Shown here piece by piece: positions 1-10,614 of a DNA stretch of 64,000 nucleotides (position 1 is its first letter; each line of letters opens with the position of its first letter). The stretch is from contig JAAVTG010000695.1 in the NCBI GenBank assembly GCA_011947345.1, positions 1 to 64,000 of the forward strand, written 5' to 3'. A model generated the notes under the pieces. The model was not told the DNA's origin. It searched no databases and was given only the letters and a program-made list of their open reading frames with translations. The position numbers and the translations under genes were made by a program. Source of the stretch: Phytophthora quininea (lineage: Eukaryota > Oomycota > Peronosporomycetes > Peronosporales > Peronosporaceae).

Positions 1-12
1 AGCTACATCCCC
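1..12 (-). tRNA. tRNA-Ala(AGC), 5' end only, cut by window edge
   Basis: The first 12 bases match the 5' acceptor strand and start of the D arm of the tRNA-Ala found in every unit. The rest lies left of the window. Confidence 0.85.
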
Positions 13-445
13 GGATAACAGACCCATCCTGCACCCGTTTCCAAAATCCGATTTACCGCTCCCCTGCGCTTCACACGGACCCGTGCTTCCGCGCGCACGC
101 GTCACCGCACTCCCTGCCACCCCGCCACTAACTCTGACCCTCTCCGGAGCTTCAACACATCCTACTCGACGCAGCATCGCCTGTATCGCACCACATCGAA
201 TACCCCGTTCACGACGCTCATGGACGTCGGATTAGCTCGTGGCGGGTCGTCATGGCAATGGGGAGGTAGCAACACGGTCTGACAAGGATCGAGCGCCAAG
301 TTGGAGCGACTCGCATCGGTCGGCAGGCGGGTTCGATGTGTCCGCCCTTGGAGGCGTCAGCCTTAAGACAACTCGTTCCCGTGACGTCGAAAGCCACGTC
401 TCGCTCTTCACACACGCTGGGGGCGTCTCAGTTGCGTCCAATACG

Positions 446-515
446 CCTTACCTTCGATACGACCGACTTCCATGAATGTACCTTACCTTCGATACGACCG
501 ACTTCCATGAATGTA
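446..515. repeat. 35-bp direct tandem duplication inside each unit (unit 1 shown)
   Basis: A 35-bp block beginning CCTTACCTTCGATACGACC is present twice back to back (446-480 and 481-515) in nearly every unit. The units ending near 5400 and 10300 contain it once, which accounts for their short lengths of 779 and 789 bp. No role is evident. It lies well downstream of the tRNA pair in the direction of tRNA transcription. Confidence 0.9.
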
Positions 516-660
516 AAGTCGGCTCGATGCGCTCCATACTTCCAAGTCTGTGGCGACGTTCCCGGTCCGAAACCTTGGTGTGGGGTTCACTCGGACGTGG
601 GGAGGTCTGCAGCGGCTCCACAGAGCGTCCGCGAGCGCAGGAGAGGCAGTGGAGTGGTGC

Positions 661-664
661 AAAA
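661..664 (-). terminator. Pol III T4 terminator after tRNA-His (copy 1 shown)
   Basis: On the minus strand a TTTT run lies 22 nt downstream of the tRNA-His discriminator base, in the context GCGTTTTGC. The same run sits 23-26 bases left of every tRNA-His in the array except copy 7, where a 7-bp deletion removes it. A second minus-strand TTTT, in GGATTTTGG, lies about 28-30 nt upstream of each tRNA-Ala and could stop read-through from the preceding unit. Confidence 0.75.
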
Positions 665-686
665 CGCAGCATAACGAACATAAGAG

Positions 687-758
687 TGCGCGTGCCCGGA
701 TTCGAACCAGGGATTTCACCGCCACAAGGTGAGGTACTGACCACTATACTACACACGC
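687..758 (-). tRNA. tRNA-His(GTG), array copy 1
   Basis: A 72-nt cloverleaf. Acceptor GCGTGTG pairs with CACGCGC, the anticodon loop is TTGTGGC (anticodon GTG), and the T arm CCTGG-TTCGAAT-CCGGG contains a consensus B box GGTTCGAATCC. The discriminator is A. The A box is TAGTATAGTGG. No intron and no encoded CCA. The base just before G1 is a single G that separates it from A73 of tRNA-Ala. Confidence 0.96.
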
Positions 759-759
759 C

Positions 760-830
760 TGGAGAAGCAGGGTATCGATCCCTGTACCTCTCGCATGCTA
801 AGCGAGCTCTACCATTTGAGCTACATCCCC
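760..830 (-). tRNA. tRNA-Ala(AGC), array copy 1, 2-nt deletion
   Basis: Same gene as the other copies, but a GC dinucleotide is missing at the junction of D stem and anticodon stem (AGAGCTCGC instead of AGAGCGCTCGC), giving 71 nt. It is either a dead copy or an assembly indel. The latter is favoured because indels cluster at this end. Confidence 0.8.
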
Positions 831-1506
831 GGATAACAGACCCATCCCGCACCCGTTTCCAAAATCCGATTTACCGCTCCCCTGCGCTTCACACGGACCC
901 GTGCTTCCGCGCGCACGCGTCACCGCACTCCCTGCCACCCCGCCACTAACTCTGGACCCTCTCCGGAGCTTCCAACACATCCTACTCGACGCAGCATCGC
1001 CTGTATCGCACCACATCGAATACCCCGTTCACGACGCTCATGGACGTCGGATTAGCTCGTGGCGGGTCGTCATGGCAATGGGGAGGTAGCAACACGGTCT
1101 GACAAGGATCGAGCGCCAAGTTGAGCGACTCGCATCGGTCGGCAGGCGGGTTCGATGTGTCCGCCCTTGGAGGCGTCAGCCTTAAGACAACTCGTTCCCG
1201 TGACGTCGAAAGCCACGTCTCGCTCTTCACACACGCTGGGGGCGTCCTCTAGTTGCGTCCAATACGCCTTACCTTCGATACGACCGACTTCCATGAATGT
1301 ACCTTACTTCGATACGACCGACTTCCATGAATGTAAAGTCGGCTCGATGCGCTCCATACTTCCAAGTCTGTGGCGACGTTCCCGGTCCGAAACCTTGGTG
1401 TGGGGTTCACTCGGACGTGGGGAGGTCTGCAGCGGCTCCACAGAGCGTCCGCGAGCGCAGGAGAGGCAGTGGAGTGGTGCAAAACGCAGCATAACGAACA
1501 TAAGAG

Positions 1507-1578
1507 TGCGCGTGCCCGGATTCGAACCAGGGATTTCACCGCCACAAGGTGAGGTACTGACCACTATACTACACACGC
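1507..1578 (-). tRNA. tRNA-His(GTG), array copy 2
   Basis: Identical to copy 1 of tRNA-His. Confidence 0.96.
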
Positions 1579-1579
1579 C

Positions 1580-1652
1580 TGGAGAAGCAGGGTATCGATC
1601 CCTGTACCTCTCGCATGCTAAGCGAGCGCTCTACCATTTGAGCTACATCCCC
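1580..1652 (-). tRNA. tRNA-Ala(AGC), array copy 2
   Basis: Intact 73-nt reference copy. Acceptor GGGGATG faces CTTCTCC with the G3:U70 wobble that identifies alanine tRNAs and a U6/U67 mismatch present in all copies. The anticodon loop is TTAGCAT (AGC). The T arm CAGGG-ATCGATA-CCCTG carries the B box and TAGCTCAAATGG is the A box. A73 is followed directly by one G and then tRNA-His. Confidence 0.96.
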
Positions 1653-2325
1653 GGATAACAGACCCATCCCGCACCTTTCCAAAATCCGATTTACCGCTCC
1701 CCTGCGCTTCACACGGACCCGTGCTTCCGCGCGCACGCGTCACCGCACTCCCTGCCACCCCGCCACTAACTCTGGACCCTCTCCGGAGCTTCCAACACAT
1801 CCTACTCGACGCAGCATCGCCTGTATCGCACCACATCGAATACCCCGTTCACGACGCTCATGGACGTCGGATTAGCTCGTGGCGGGTCGTCATGGCAATG
1901 GGGAGGTAGCAACACGGTCTGACAAGGATCGAGCGCCAAGTTGGAGCGACTCGCATCGGTCGGCAGGCGGGTTCGTGTCCGCCCTTGGAGGCGTCAGCCT
2001 TAAGACAACTCGTTCCCGTGACGTCGAAAGCCACGTCTCGCTCTTCACACACGCTGGGGGCGTCCTCTAGTTGCGTCCAATACGCCTTACCTTCGATACG
2101 ACCGACTTCCATGAATGTACCTTACCTTCGATACGACCGACTTCCATGAATGTAAAGTCGGCTCGATGCGCTCCATACTTCCAAGTCTGTGGCGACGTTC
2201 CCGGTCCGAAACCTTGGTGTGGGGTTCACTCGGACGTGGGGAGGTCTGCAGCGGCTCCACAGAGCGTCCGCGAGCGCAGGAGAGGCAGTGGAGTGGTGCA
2301 AAACGCAGCATAACGAACATAAGAG

Positions 2326-2397
2326 TGCGCGTGCCCGGATTCGAACCAGGGATTTCACCGCCACAAGGTGAGGTACTGACCACTATACTACACACGC
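2326..2397 (-). tRNA. tRNA-His(GTG), array copy 3
   Basis: Identical to copy 1 of tRNA-His. Confidence 0.96.
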
Positions 2398-2398
2398 C

Positions 2399-2470
2399 TG
2401 GAGAAGCAGGGTATCGATCCCTGTACTCTCGCATGCTAAGCGAGCGCTCTACCATTTGAGCTACATCCCC
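2399..2470 (-). tRNA. tRNA-Ala(AGC), array copy 3, shortened variable loop
   Basis: 72 nt: one G of the variable loop (AGGTA to AGTA) is missing. Stems are intact, so it may still fold, or the base is an assembly indel. Confidence 0.9.
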
Positions 2471-3146
2471 GGATAACAGACCCATCCCGCACCCGTTTCC
2501 AAAATCCGATTTACCGCTCCCCTGCGCTTCACACGGACCCGTGCTTCCGCGCGCACGCGTCACCGCACTCCCTGCCACCCCGCCACTAACTCTGGACCCT
2601 CTCCGGAGCTTCCAACACATCCTACTCGACGCAGCATCGCCTGTATCGCACCACATCGAATACCCCGTTCACGACGCTCATGGACGTCGGATTAGCTCGT
2701 GGCGGGTCGTCATGGCAATGGGGAGGTAGCAACACGGTCTGACAAGGATCGAGCGCCAAGTTGGAGCGACTCGCATCGGTCGGCAGGCGGGTTCGATGTG
2801 TCCGCCCTTGGAGGCGTCAGCCTTAAGACAACTCGTTCCCGTGACGTCGAAAGCCACGTCTCGCTCTTCACACACGGGGGCGTCCTCTAGTTGCGTCCAA
2901 TACGCCTTACCTTCGATACGACCGACTTCCATGAATGTACCTTACCTTCGATACGACCGACTTCCATGAATGTAAAGTCGGCTCGATGCGCTCCATACTT
3001 CCAAGTCTGTGGCGACGTTCCCGGTCCGAAACCTTGGTGTGGGGTTCACTCGGACGTGGGGGAGGTCTGCAGCGGCTCCACAGAGCGTCCGCGAGCGCAG
3101 GAGAGGCAGTGGAGTGGTGCAAAACGCAGCATAACGAACATAAGAG

Positions 3147-3218
3147 TGCGCGTGCCCGGATTCGAACCAGGGATTTCACCGCCACAAGGTGAGGTACTGA
3201 CCACTATACTACACACGC
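3147..3218 (-). tRNA. tRNA-His(GTG), array copy 4
   Basis: Identical to copy 1 of tRNA-His. Confidence 0.96.
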
Positions 3219-3219
3219 C

Positions 3220-3292
3220 TGGAGAAGCAGGGTATCGATCCCTGTACCTCTCGCATGCTAAGCGAGCGCTCTACCATTTGAGCTACATCCCC
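3220..3292 (-). tRNA. tRNA-Ala(AGC), array copy 4
   Basis: Identical to copy 2 of tRNA-Ala. Confidence 0.96.
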
Positions 3293-3966
3293 GGATAACA
3301 GACCCATCCCGCACCCGTTTCCAAAATCCGATTTACCGCTCCCCTGCGCTTCACACGGACCCGTGCTTCCGCGCGCACGCGTCACCGCACTCCCTGCCAC
3401 CCCGCCACTAACTCTGGACCCTCTCCGGAGCTTCCAACACATCCTACTCGACGCAGCATCGCCTGTATCGCACCACATCGAATACCCCGTTCACGACGCT
3501 CATGGACGTCGGATTAGCTCGTGGCGGGTCGTCATGGCAATGGGGAGGTAGCAACACGGTCTGACAAGGATCGAGCGCCAAGTTGGAGCGACTCGCATCG
3601 GTCGGCAGGCGGGTTCGATGTGTCCGCCCTTGGAGGCGTCAGCCTTAAGACAACTCGTTCCCGTGACGTCGAAAGCCACGTCTCGCTCTTCACACACGGG
3701 GCGTCCTCTAGTTGCGTCCAATACGCCTTACCTTCGATACGACCGACTTCCATGAATGTACCTTACCTTCGATACGACCGACTTCCATGAATGTAAAGTC
3801 GGCTCGATGCGCTCCATACTTCCAAGTCTGTGGCGACGTTCCCGGTCCGAAACCTTGGTGTGGGGTTCACTCGGACGTGGGGAGGTCTGCAGCGGCTCCA
3901 CAGAGCGTCCGCGAGCGCAGGAGAGGCAGTGGAGTGGTGCAAAACGCAGCATAACGAACATAAGAG

Positions 3967-4038
3967 TGCGCGTGCCCGGATTCGAACCAGGGATTTCACC
4001 GCCACAAGGTGAGGTACTGACCACTATACTACACACGC
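3967..4038 (-). tRNA. tRNA-His(GTG), array copy 5
   Basis: Identical to copy 1 of tRNA-His. Confidence 0.96.
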
Positions 4039-4039
4039 C

Positions 4040-4112
4040 TGGAGAAGCAGGGTATCGATCCCTGTACCTCTCGCATGCTAAGCGAGCGCTCTACCATTTG
4101 AGCTACATCCCC
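4040..4112 (-). tRNA. tRNA-Ala(AGC), array copy 5
   Basis: Identical to copy 2 of tRNA-Ala. Confidence 0.96.
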
Positions 4113-4783
4113 GGATAACAGACCCATCCCGCACCCGTTTCCAAAATCCGATTTACCGCTCCCCTGCGCTTCACACGGACCCGTGCTTCCGCGCGCACGC
4201 GTCACCGCACTCCCTGCCACCCCGCCACTAACTCTGGACCCTCTCCGGAGCTTCAACACATCCTACTCGACGCAGCATCGCCTGTATCGCACCACATCGA
4301 ATACCCCGTTCACGACGCTCATGGACGTCGGATTAGCTCGTGGCGGGTCGTCATGGCAATGGGGAGGTAGCAACACGGTCTGACAAGGATCGAGCGCCGT
4401 TGGAGCGACTCGCATCGGTCGGCAGGCGGGTTCGATGTGTCCGCCCTTGGAGGCGTCAGCCTTAAGACAACTCGTTCCCGTGACGTCGAAAGCCACGTCT
4501 CGCTCTTCACACACGCTGGGGGCGTCCTCTGCGTCCAATACGCCTTACCTTCGATACGACCGACTTCCATGAATGTACCTTACCTTCGATACGACCGACT
4601 TCCATGAATGTAAAGTCGGCTCGATGCGCTCCATACTTCCAAGTCTGTGGCGACGTTCCCGGTCCGAAACCTTGGTGTGGGGTTCACTCGGACGTGGGGA
4701 GGTCTGCAGCGGCTCCACAGAGCGTCCGCGAGCGCAGGAGAGGCAGTGGAGTGGTGCAAAACGCAGCATAACGAACATAAGAG

Positions 4784-4855
4784 TGCGCGTGCCCGGATTC
4801 GAACCAGGGATTTCACCGCCACAAGGTGAGGTACTGACCACTATACTACACACGC
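4784..4855 (-). tRNA. tRNA-His(GTG), array copy 6
   Basis: Identical to copy 1 of tRNA-His. Confidence 0.96.
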
Positions 4856-4856
4856 C

Positions 4857-4929
4857 TGGAGAAGCAGGGTATCGATCCCTGTACCTCTCGCATGCTAAGC
4901 GAGCGCTCTACCATTTGAGCTACATCCCC
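4857..4929 (-). tRNA. tRNA-Ala(AGC), array copy 6
   Basis: Identical to copy 2 of tRNA-Ala. Confidence 0.96.
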
Positions 4930-5562
4930 GGATAACAGACCCATCCCGCACCCGTTTCCAAAATCCGATTTACCGCTCCCCTGCGCTTCACACGGACCCG
5001 TGCTTCCGCGCGCACGCGTCACCGCACTCCCTGCCACCCCGCCACTAACTCTGGACCCTCTCCGGAGCTTCCAACACATCCTACTCGACGCAGCATCGCC
5101 TGTATCGCACCACATCGAATACCCCGTTCACGACGCTCATGGACGTCGGATTAGCTCGTGGCGGGTCGTCATGGCAATGGGGAGGTAGCAACACGGTCTG
5201 ACAAGGATCGAGCGCCAAGTTGGAGCGACTCGCATCGGTCGGCAGGCGGGTTCGATGTGTCCGCCCTTGGAGGCGTCAGCCTTAAGACAACTCGTTCCCG
5301 TGACGTCGAAAGCCACGTCTCGCTCTTCACACACGCTGGGGCGTCCTCTAGTTGCGTCCAATACGCCTTACCTTCGATACGACCGACTTCCATGAATGTA
5401 AAGTCGGCTCGATGCGCTCCATACCCAAGTCTGTGGCGACGTTCCCGGTCCGAAACCTTGGTGTGGGGTTCACTCGGACGTGGGGAGGTCTGCAGCGGCT
5501 CCACAGAGCGTCCGCGAGCGCAGGAGAGGCAGTGGAGTGGTGCAGCATAACGAACATAAGAG

Positions 5563-5634
5563 TGCGCGTGCCCGGATTCGAACCAGGGATTTCACCGCCA
5601 CAAGGTGAGGTACTGACCACTATACTACACACGC
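5563..5634 (-). tRNA. tRNA-His(GTG), array copy 7, no adjacent terminator
   Basis: The tRNA itself is intact, but the 7 bp holding the T4 terminator are missing just downstream on the minus strand (near 5544). The deletion lies between short GC direct repeats. Confidence 0.95.
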
Positions 5635-5635
5635 C

Positions 5636-5708
5636 TGGAGAAGCAGGGTATCGATCCCTGTACCTCTCGCATGCTAAGCGAGCGCTCTACCATTTGAGCT
5701 ACATCCCC
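5636..5708 (-). tRNA. tRNA-Ala(AGC), array copy 7
   Basis: Identical to copy 2 of tRNA-Ala. Confidence 0.96.
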
Positions 5709-6384
5709 GGATAACAGACCCATCCCGCACCCGTTTCCAAAATCCGATTTACCGCCCCTGCGCTTCACACGGACCCGTGCTTCCGCGCGCACGCGTCACC
5801 GCACTCCCTGCCACCCCGCCACTAACTCTGGACCCTCTCCGGAGCTTCCAACACATCCTACTCGACGCAGCATCGCCTGTATCGCACCACATCGAATACC
5901 CCGTTCACGACGCTCATGGACGTCGGATTAGCTCGTGGCGGGTCGTCATGGCAATGGGGAGGTAGCAACACGGTCTGACAAGGATCGAGCGCCAAGTTGG
6001 AGCGACTCGCATCGGTCGGCAGGCGGGTTCGATGTGTCCGCCCTTGGAGGCGTCAGCCTTAAGACAACTCGTTCCCGTGACGTCGAAAGCCACGTCTCGC
6101 TCTTCACACACGCTGGGGGCGTCCTCTAGTTGCGTCCAATACGCCTTACCTTCGATACGACCGACTTCCATGAATGTACCTTACCTTCGATACGACCGAC
6201 TTCCATGAATGTAAAGTCGGCTCGATGCGCTCCATACTTCCAAGTCTGTGGCGACGTTCCCGGTCCGAAACCTTGGTGTGGGGTTCACTCGGACGTGGGG
6301 AGGTCTGCAGCGGCTCCACAGAGCGTCCGCGAGCGCAGGAGAGGCAGTGGAGTGGTGCAAAACGCAGCATAACGAACATAAGAG

Positions 6385-6456
6385 TGCGCGTGCCCGGATT
6401 CGAACCAGGGATTTCACCGCCACAAGGTGAGGTACTGACCACTATACTACACACGC
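6385..6456 (-). tRNA. tRNA-His(GTG), array copy 8
   Basis: Identical to copy 1 of tRNA-His. Confidence 0.96.
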
Positions 6457-6457
6457 C

Positions 6458-6530
6458 TGGAGAAGCAGGGTATCGATCCCTGTACCTCTCGCATGCTAAG
6501 CGAGCGCTCTACCATTTGAGCTACATCCCC
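6458..6530 (-). tRNA. tRNA-Ala(AGC), array copy 8
   Basis: Identical to copy 2 of tRNA-Ala. Confidence 0.96.
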
Positions 6531-7209
6531 GGATAACAGACCCATCCCGCACCCGTTTCCAAAATCCGATTTACCGCTCCCCTGCGCTTCACACGGACCC
6601 GTGCTTCCGCGCGCACGCGTCACCGCACTCCCTGCCACCCCGCCACTAACTCTGGACCCTCTCCGGAGCTTCCAACACATCCTACTCGACGCAGCATCGC
6701 CTGTATCGCACCACATCGAATACCCCGTTCACGACGCTCATGGACGTCGGATTAGCTCGTGGCGGGTCGTCATGGCAATGGGGAGGTAGCAACACGGTCT
6801 GACAAGGATCGAGCGCCAAGTTGGAGCGACTCGCATCGGTCGGCAGGCGGGTTCGATGTGTCCGCCCTTGGAGGCGTCAGCCTTAAGACAACTCGTTCCC
6901 GTGACGTCGAAAGCCACGTCTCGCTCTTCACACACGCTGGGGGCGTCCTCTAGTTGCGTCCAATACGCCTTACCTTCGATACGACCGACTTCCATGAATG
7001 TACCTTACCTTCGATACGACCGACTTCCATGAATGTAAAGTCGGCTCGATGCGCTCCATACTTCCAAGTCTGTGGCGACGTTCCCGGTCCGAAACCTTGG
7101 TGTGGGGTTCACTCGGACGTGGGGGAGGTCTGCAGCGGCTCCACAGAGCGTCCGCGAGCGCAGGAGAGGCAGTGGAGTGGTGCAAAACGCAGCATAACGA
7201 ACATAAGAG

Positions 7210-7281
7210 TGCGCGTGCCCGGATTCGAACCAGGGATTTCACCGCCACAAGGTGAGGTACTGACCACTATACTACACACGC
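7210..7281 (-). tRNA. tRNA-His(GTG), array copy 9
   Basis: Identical to copy 1 of tRNA-His. Confidence 0.96.
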
Positions 7282-7282
7282 C

Positions 7283-7355
7283 TGGAGAAGCAGGGTATCG
7301 ATCCCTGTACCTCTCGCATGCTAAGCGAGCGCTCTACCATTTGAGCTACATCCCC
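7283..7355 (-). tRNA. tRNA-Ala(AGC), array copy 9
   Basis: Identical to copy 2 of tRNA-Ala. Confidence 0.96.
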
Positions 7356-8031
7356 GGATAACAGACCCATCCCGCACCCGTTTCCAAAATCCGATTTACC
7401 GCTCCCCTGCGCTTCACACGGACCCGTGCTTCCGCGCGCACGCGTCACCGCACTCCCTGCCACCCCGCCACTAACTCTGGACCCTCTCCGGAGCTTCCAA
7501 CACATCCTACTCGACGCAGCATCGCCTGTATCGCACCACATCGAATACCCCGTTCACGACGCTCATGGACGTCGGATTAGCTCGTGGCGGGTCGTCATGG
7601 CAATGGGGAGGTAGCAACACGGTCTGACAAGGATCGAGCGCCGTTGGAGCGACTCGCATCGGTCGGCAGGCGGGTTCGATGTGTCCGCCCTTGGAGGCGT
7701 CAGCCTTAAGACAACTCGTTCCCGTGACGTCGAAAGCCACGTCTCGCTCTTCACACACGCTGGGGGCGTCCTCTAGTTGCGTCCAATACGCCTTACCTTC
7801 GATACGACCGACTTCCATGAATGTACCTTACCTTCGATACGACCGACTTCCATGAATGTAAAGTCGGCTCGATGCGCTCCATACTTCCAAGTCTGTGGCG
7901 ACGTTCCCGGTCCGAAACCTTGGTGTGGGGTTCACTCGGACGTGGGGAGGTCTGCAGCGGCTCCACAGAGCGTCCGCGAGCGCAGGAGAGGCAGTGGAGT
8001 GGTGCAAAACGCAGCATAACGAACATAAGAG

Positions 8032-8103
8032 TGCGCGTGCCCGGATTCGAACCAGGGATTTCACCGCCACAAGGTGAGGTACTGACCACTATACTACACA
8101 CGC
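8032..8103 (-). tRNA. tRNA-His(GTG), array copy 10
   Basis: Identical to copy 1 of tRNA-His. Confidence 0.96.
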
Positions 8104-8104
8104 C

Positions 8105-8177
8105 TGGAGAAGCAGGGTATCGATCCCTGTACCTCTCGCATGCTAAGCGAGCGCTCTACCATTTGAGCTACATCCCC
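8105..8177 (-). tRNA. tRNA-Ala(AGC), array copy 10
   Basis: Identical to copy 2 of tRNA-Ala. Confidence 0.96.
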
Positions 8178-8855
8178 GGATAACAGACCCATCCCGCACC
8201 CGTTTCCAAAATCCGATTTACCGCTCCCCTGCGCTTCACACGGACCCGTGCTTCCGCGCGCACGCGTCACCGCACTCCCTGCCACCCCGCCACTAACTCT
8301 GGACCCTCTCCGGAGCTTCCAACACATCCTACTCGACGCAGCATCGCCTGTATCGCACCACATCGAATACCCCGTTCACGACGCTCATGGACGTCGGATT
8401 AGCTCGTGGCGGGTCGTCATGGCAATGGGGAGGTAGCAACACGGTCTGACAAGGATCGAGCGCCAAGTTGGAGCGACTCGCATCGGTCGGCAGGCGGGTT
8501 CGATGTGTCCGCCCTTGGAGGCGTCAGCCTTAAGACAACTCGTTCCCGTGACGTCGAAAGCCACGTCTCGCTCTTCACACACGCTGGGGGCGTCCTCTAG
8601 TTGCGTCCAATACGCCTTACCTTCGATACGACCGACTTCCATGAATGTACCTTACCTTCGATACGACCGACTTCCATGAATGTAAAGTCGGCTCGATGCG
8701 CTCCATACTTCCAAGTCTGTGGCGACGTTCCCGGTCCGAAACCTTGGTGTGGGGTTCACTCGGACGTGGGGAGGTCTGCAGCGGCTCCACAGAGCGTCCG
8801 CGAGCGCAGGAGAGGCAGTGGAGTGGTGCAAAACGCAGCATAACGAACATAAGAG

Positions 8856-8927
8856 TGCGCGTGCCCGGATTCGAACCAGGGATTTCACCGCCACAAGGTG
8901 AGGTACTGACCACTATACTACACACGC
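8856..8927 (-). tRNA. tRNA-His(GTG), array copy 11
   Basis: Identical to copy 1 of tRNA-His. Confidence 0.96.
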
Positions 8928-8928
8928 C

Positions 8929-9001
8929 TGGAGAAGCAGGGTATCGATCCCTGTACCTCTCGCATGCTAAGCGAGCGCTCTACCATTTGAGCTACATCCC
9001 C
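8929..9001 (-). tRNA. tRNA-Ala(AGC), array copy 11
   Basis: Identical to copy 2 of tRNA-Ala. Confidence 0.96.
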
Positions 9002-9679
9002 GGATAACAGACCCATCCCGCACCCGTTTCCAAAATCCGATTTACCGCTCCCCTGCGCTTCACACGGACCCGTGCTTCCGCGCGCACGCGTCACCGCACT
9101 CCCTGCCACCCCGCCACTAACTCTGGACCCTCTCCGGAGCTTCCAACACATCCTACTCGACGCAGCATCGCCTGTATCGCACCACATCGAATACCCCGTT
9201 CACGACGCTCATGGACGTCGGATTAGCTCGTGGCGGGTCGTCATGGCAATGGGGAGGTAGCAACACGGTCTGACAAGGATCGAGCGCCAAGTTGGAGCGA
9301 CTCGCATCGGTCGGCAGGCGGGTTCGATGTGTCCGCCCTTGGAGGCGTCAGCCTTAAGACAACTCGTTCCCGTGACGTCGAAAGCCACGTCTCGCTCTTC
9401 ACACACGCTGGGGGCGTCCTCTAGTTGCGTCCAATACGCCTTACCTTCGATACGACCGACTTCCATGAATGTACCTTACCTTCGATACGACCGACTTCCA
9501 TGAATGTAAAGTCGGCTCGATGCGCTCCATACTTCCAAGTCTGTGGCGACGTTCCCGGTCCGAAACCTTGGTGTGGGGTTCACTCGGACGTGGGGAGGTC
9601 TGCAGCGGCTCCACAGAGCGTCCGCGAGCGCAGGAGAGGCAGTGGAGTGGTGCAAAACGCAGCATAACGAACATAAGAG

Positions 9680-9751
9680 TGCGCGTGCCCGGATTCGAAC
9701 CAGGGATTTCACCGCCACAAGGTGAGGTACTGACCACTATACTACACACGC
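9680..9751 (-). tRNA. tRNA-His(GTG), array copy 12
   Basis: Identical to copy 1 of tRNA-His. Confidence 0.96.
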
Positions 9752-9752
9752 C

Positions 9753-9825
9753 TGGAGAAGCAGGGTATCGATCCCTGTACCTCTCGCATGCTAAGCGAGC
9801 GCTCTACCATTTGAGCTACATCCCC
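9753..9825 (-). tRNA. tRNA-Ala(AGC), array copy 12
   Basis: Identical to copy 2 of tRNA-Ala. Confidence 0.96.
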
Positions 9826-10468
9826 GGATAACAGACCCATCCCGCACCCGTTTCCAAAATCCGATTTACCGCTCCCCTGCGCTTCACACGGACCCGTGCT
9901 TCCGCGCGCACGCGTCACCGCACTCCCTGCCACCCCGCCACTAACTCTGGACCCTCTCCGGAGCTTCCAACACATCCTACTCGACGCAGCATCGCCTGTA
10001 TCGCACCACATCGAATACCCCGTTCACGACGCTCATGGACGTCGGATTAGCTCGTGGCGGGTCGTCATGGCAATGGGGAGGTAGCAACACGGTCTGACAA
10101 GGATCGAGCGCCAAGTTGGAGCGACTCGCATCGGTCGGCAGGCGGGTTCGATGTGTCCGCCCTTGGAGGCGTCAGCCTTAAGACAACTCGTTCCCGTGAC
10201 GTCGAAAGCCACGTCTCGCTCTTCACACACGCTGGGGGCGTCCTCTAGTTGCGTCCAATACGCCTTACCTTCGATACGACCGACTTCCATGAATGTAAAG
10301 TCGGCTCGATGCGCTCCATACTTCCAAGTCTGTGGCGACGTTCCCGGTCCGAAACCTTGGTGTGGGGTTCACTCGGACGTGGGGAGGTGTGCAGCGGCTC
10401 CACAGAGCGTCCGCGAGCGCAGGAGAGGCAGTGGAGTGGTGCAAAACGCAGCATAACGAACATAAGAG

Positions 10469-10540
10469 TGCGCGTGCCCGGATTCGAACCAGGGATTTCA
10501 CCGCCACAAGGTGAGGTACTGACCACTATACTACACACGC
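10469..10540 (-). tRNA. tRNA-His(GTG), array copy 13
   Basis: Identical to copy 1 of tRNA-His. Its unit has only one 35-bp subrepeat. Confidence 0.96.
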
Positions 10541-10541
10541 C

Positions 10542-10614
10542 TGGAGAAGCAGGGTATCGATCCCTGTACCTCTCGCATGCTAAGCGAGCGCTCTACCATT
10601 TGAGCTACATCCCC
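10542..10614 (-). tRNA. tRNA-Ala(AGC), array copy 13
   Basis: Identical to copy 2 of tRNA-Ala. Confidence 0.96.
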
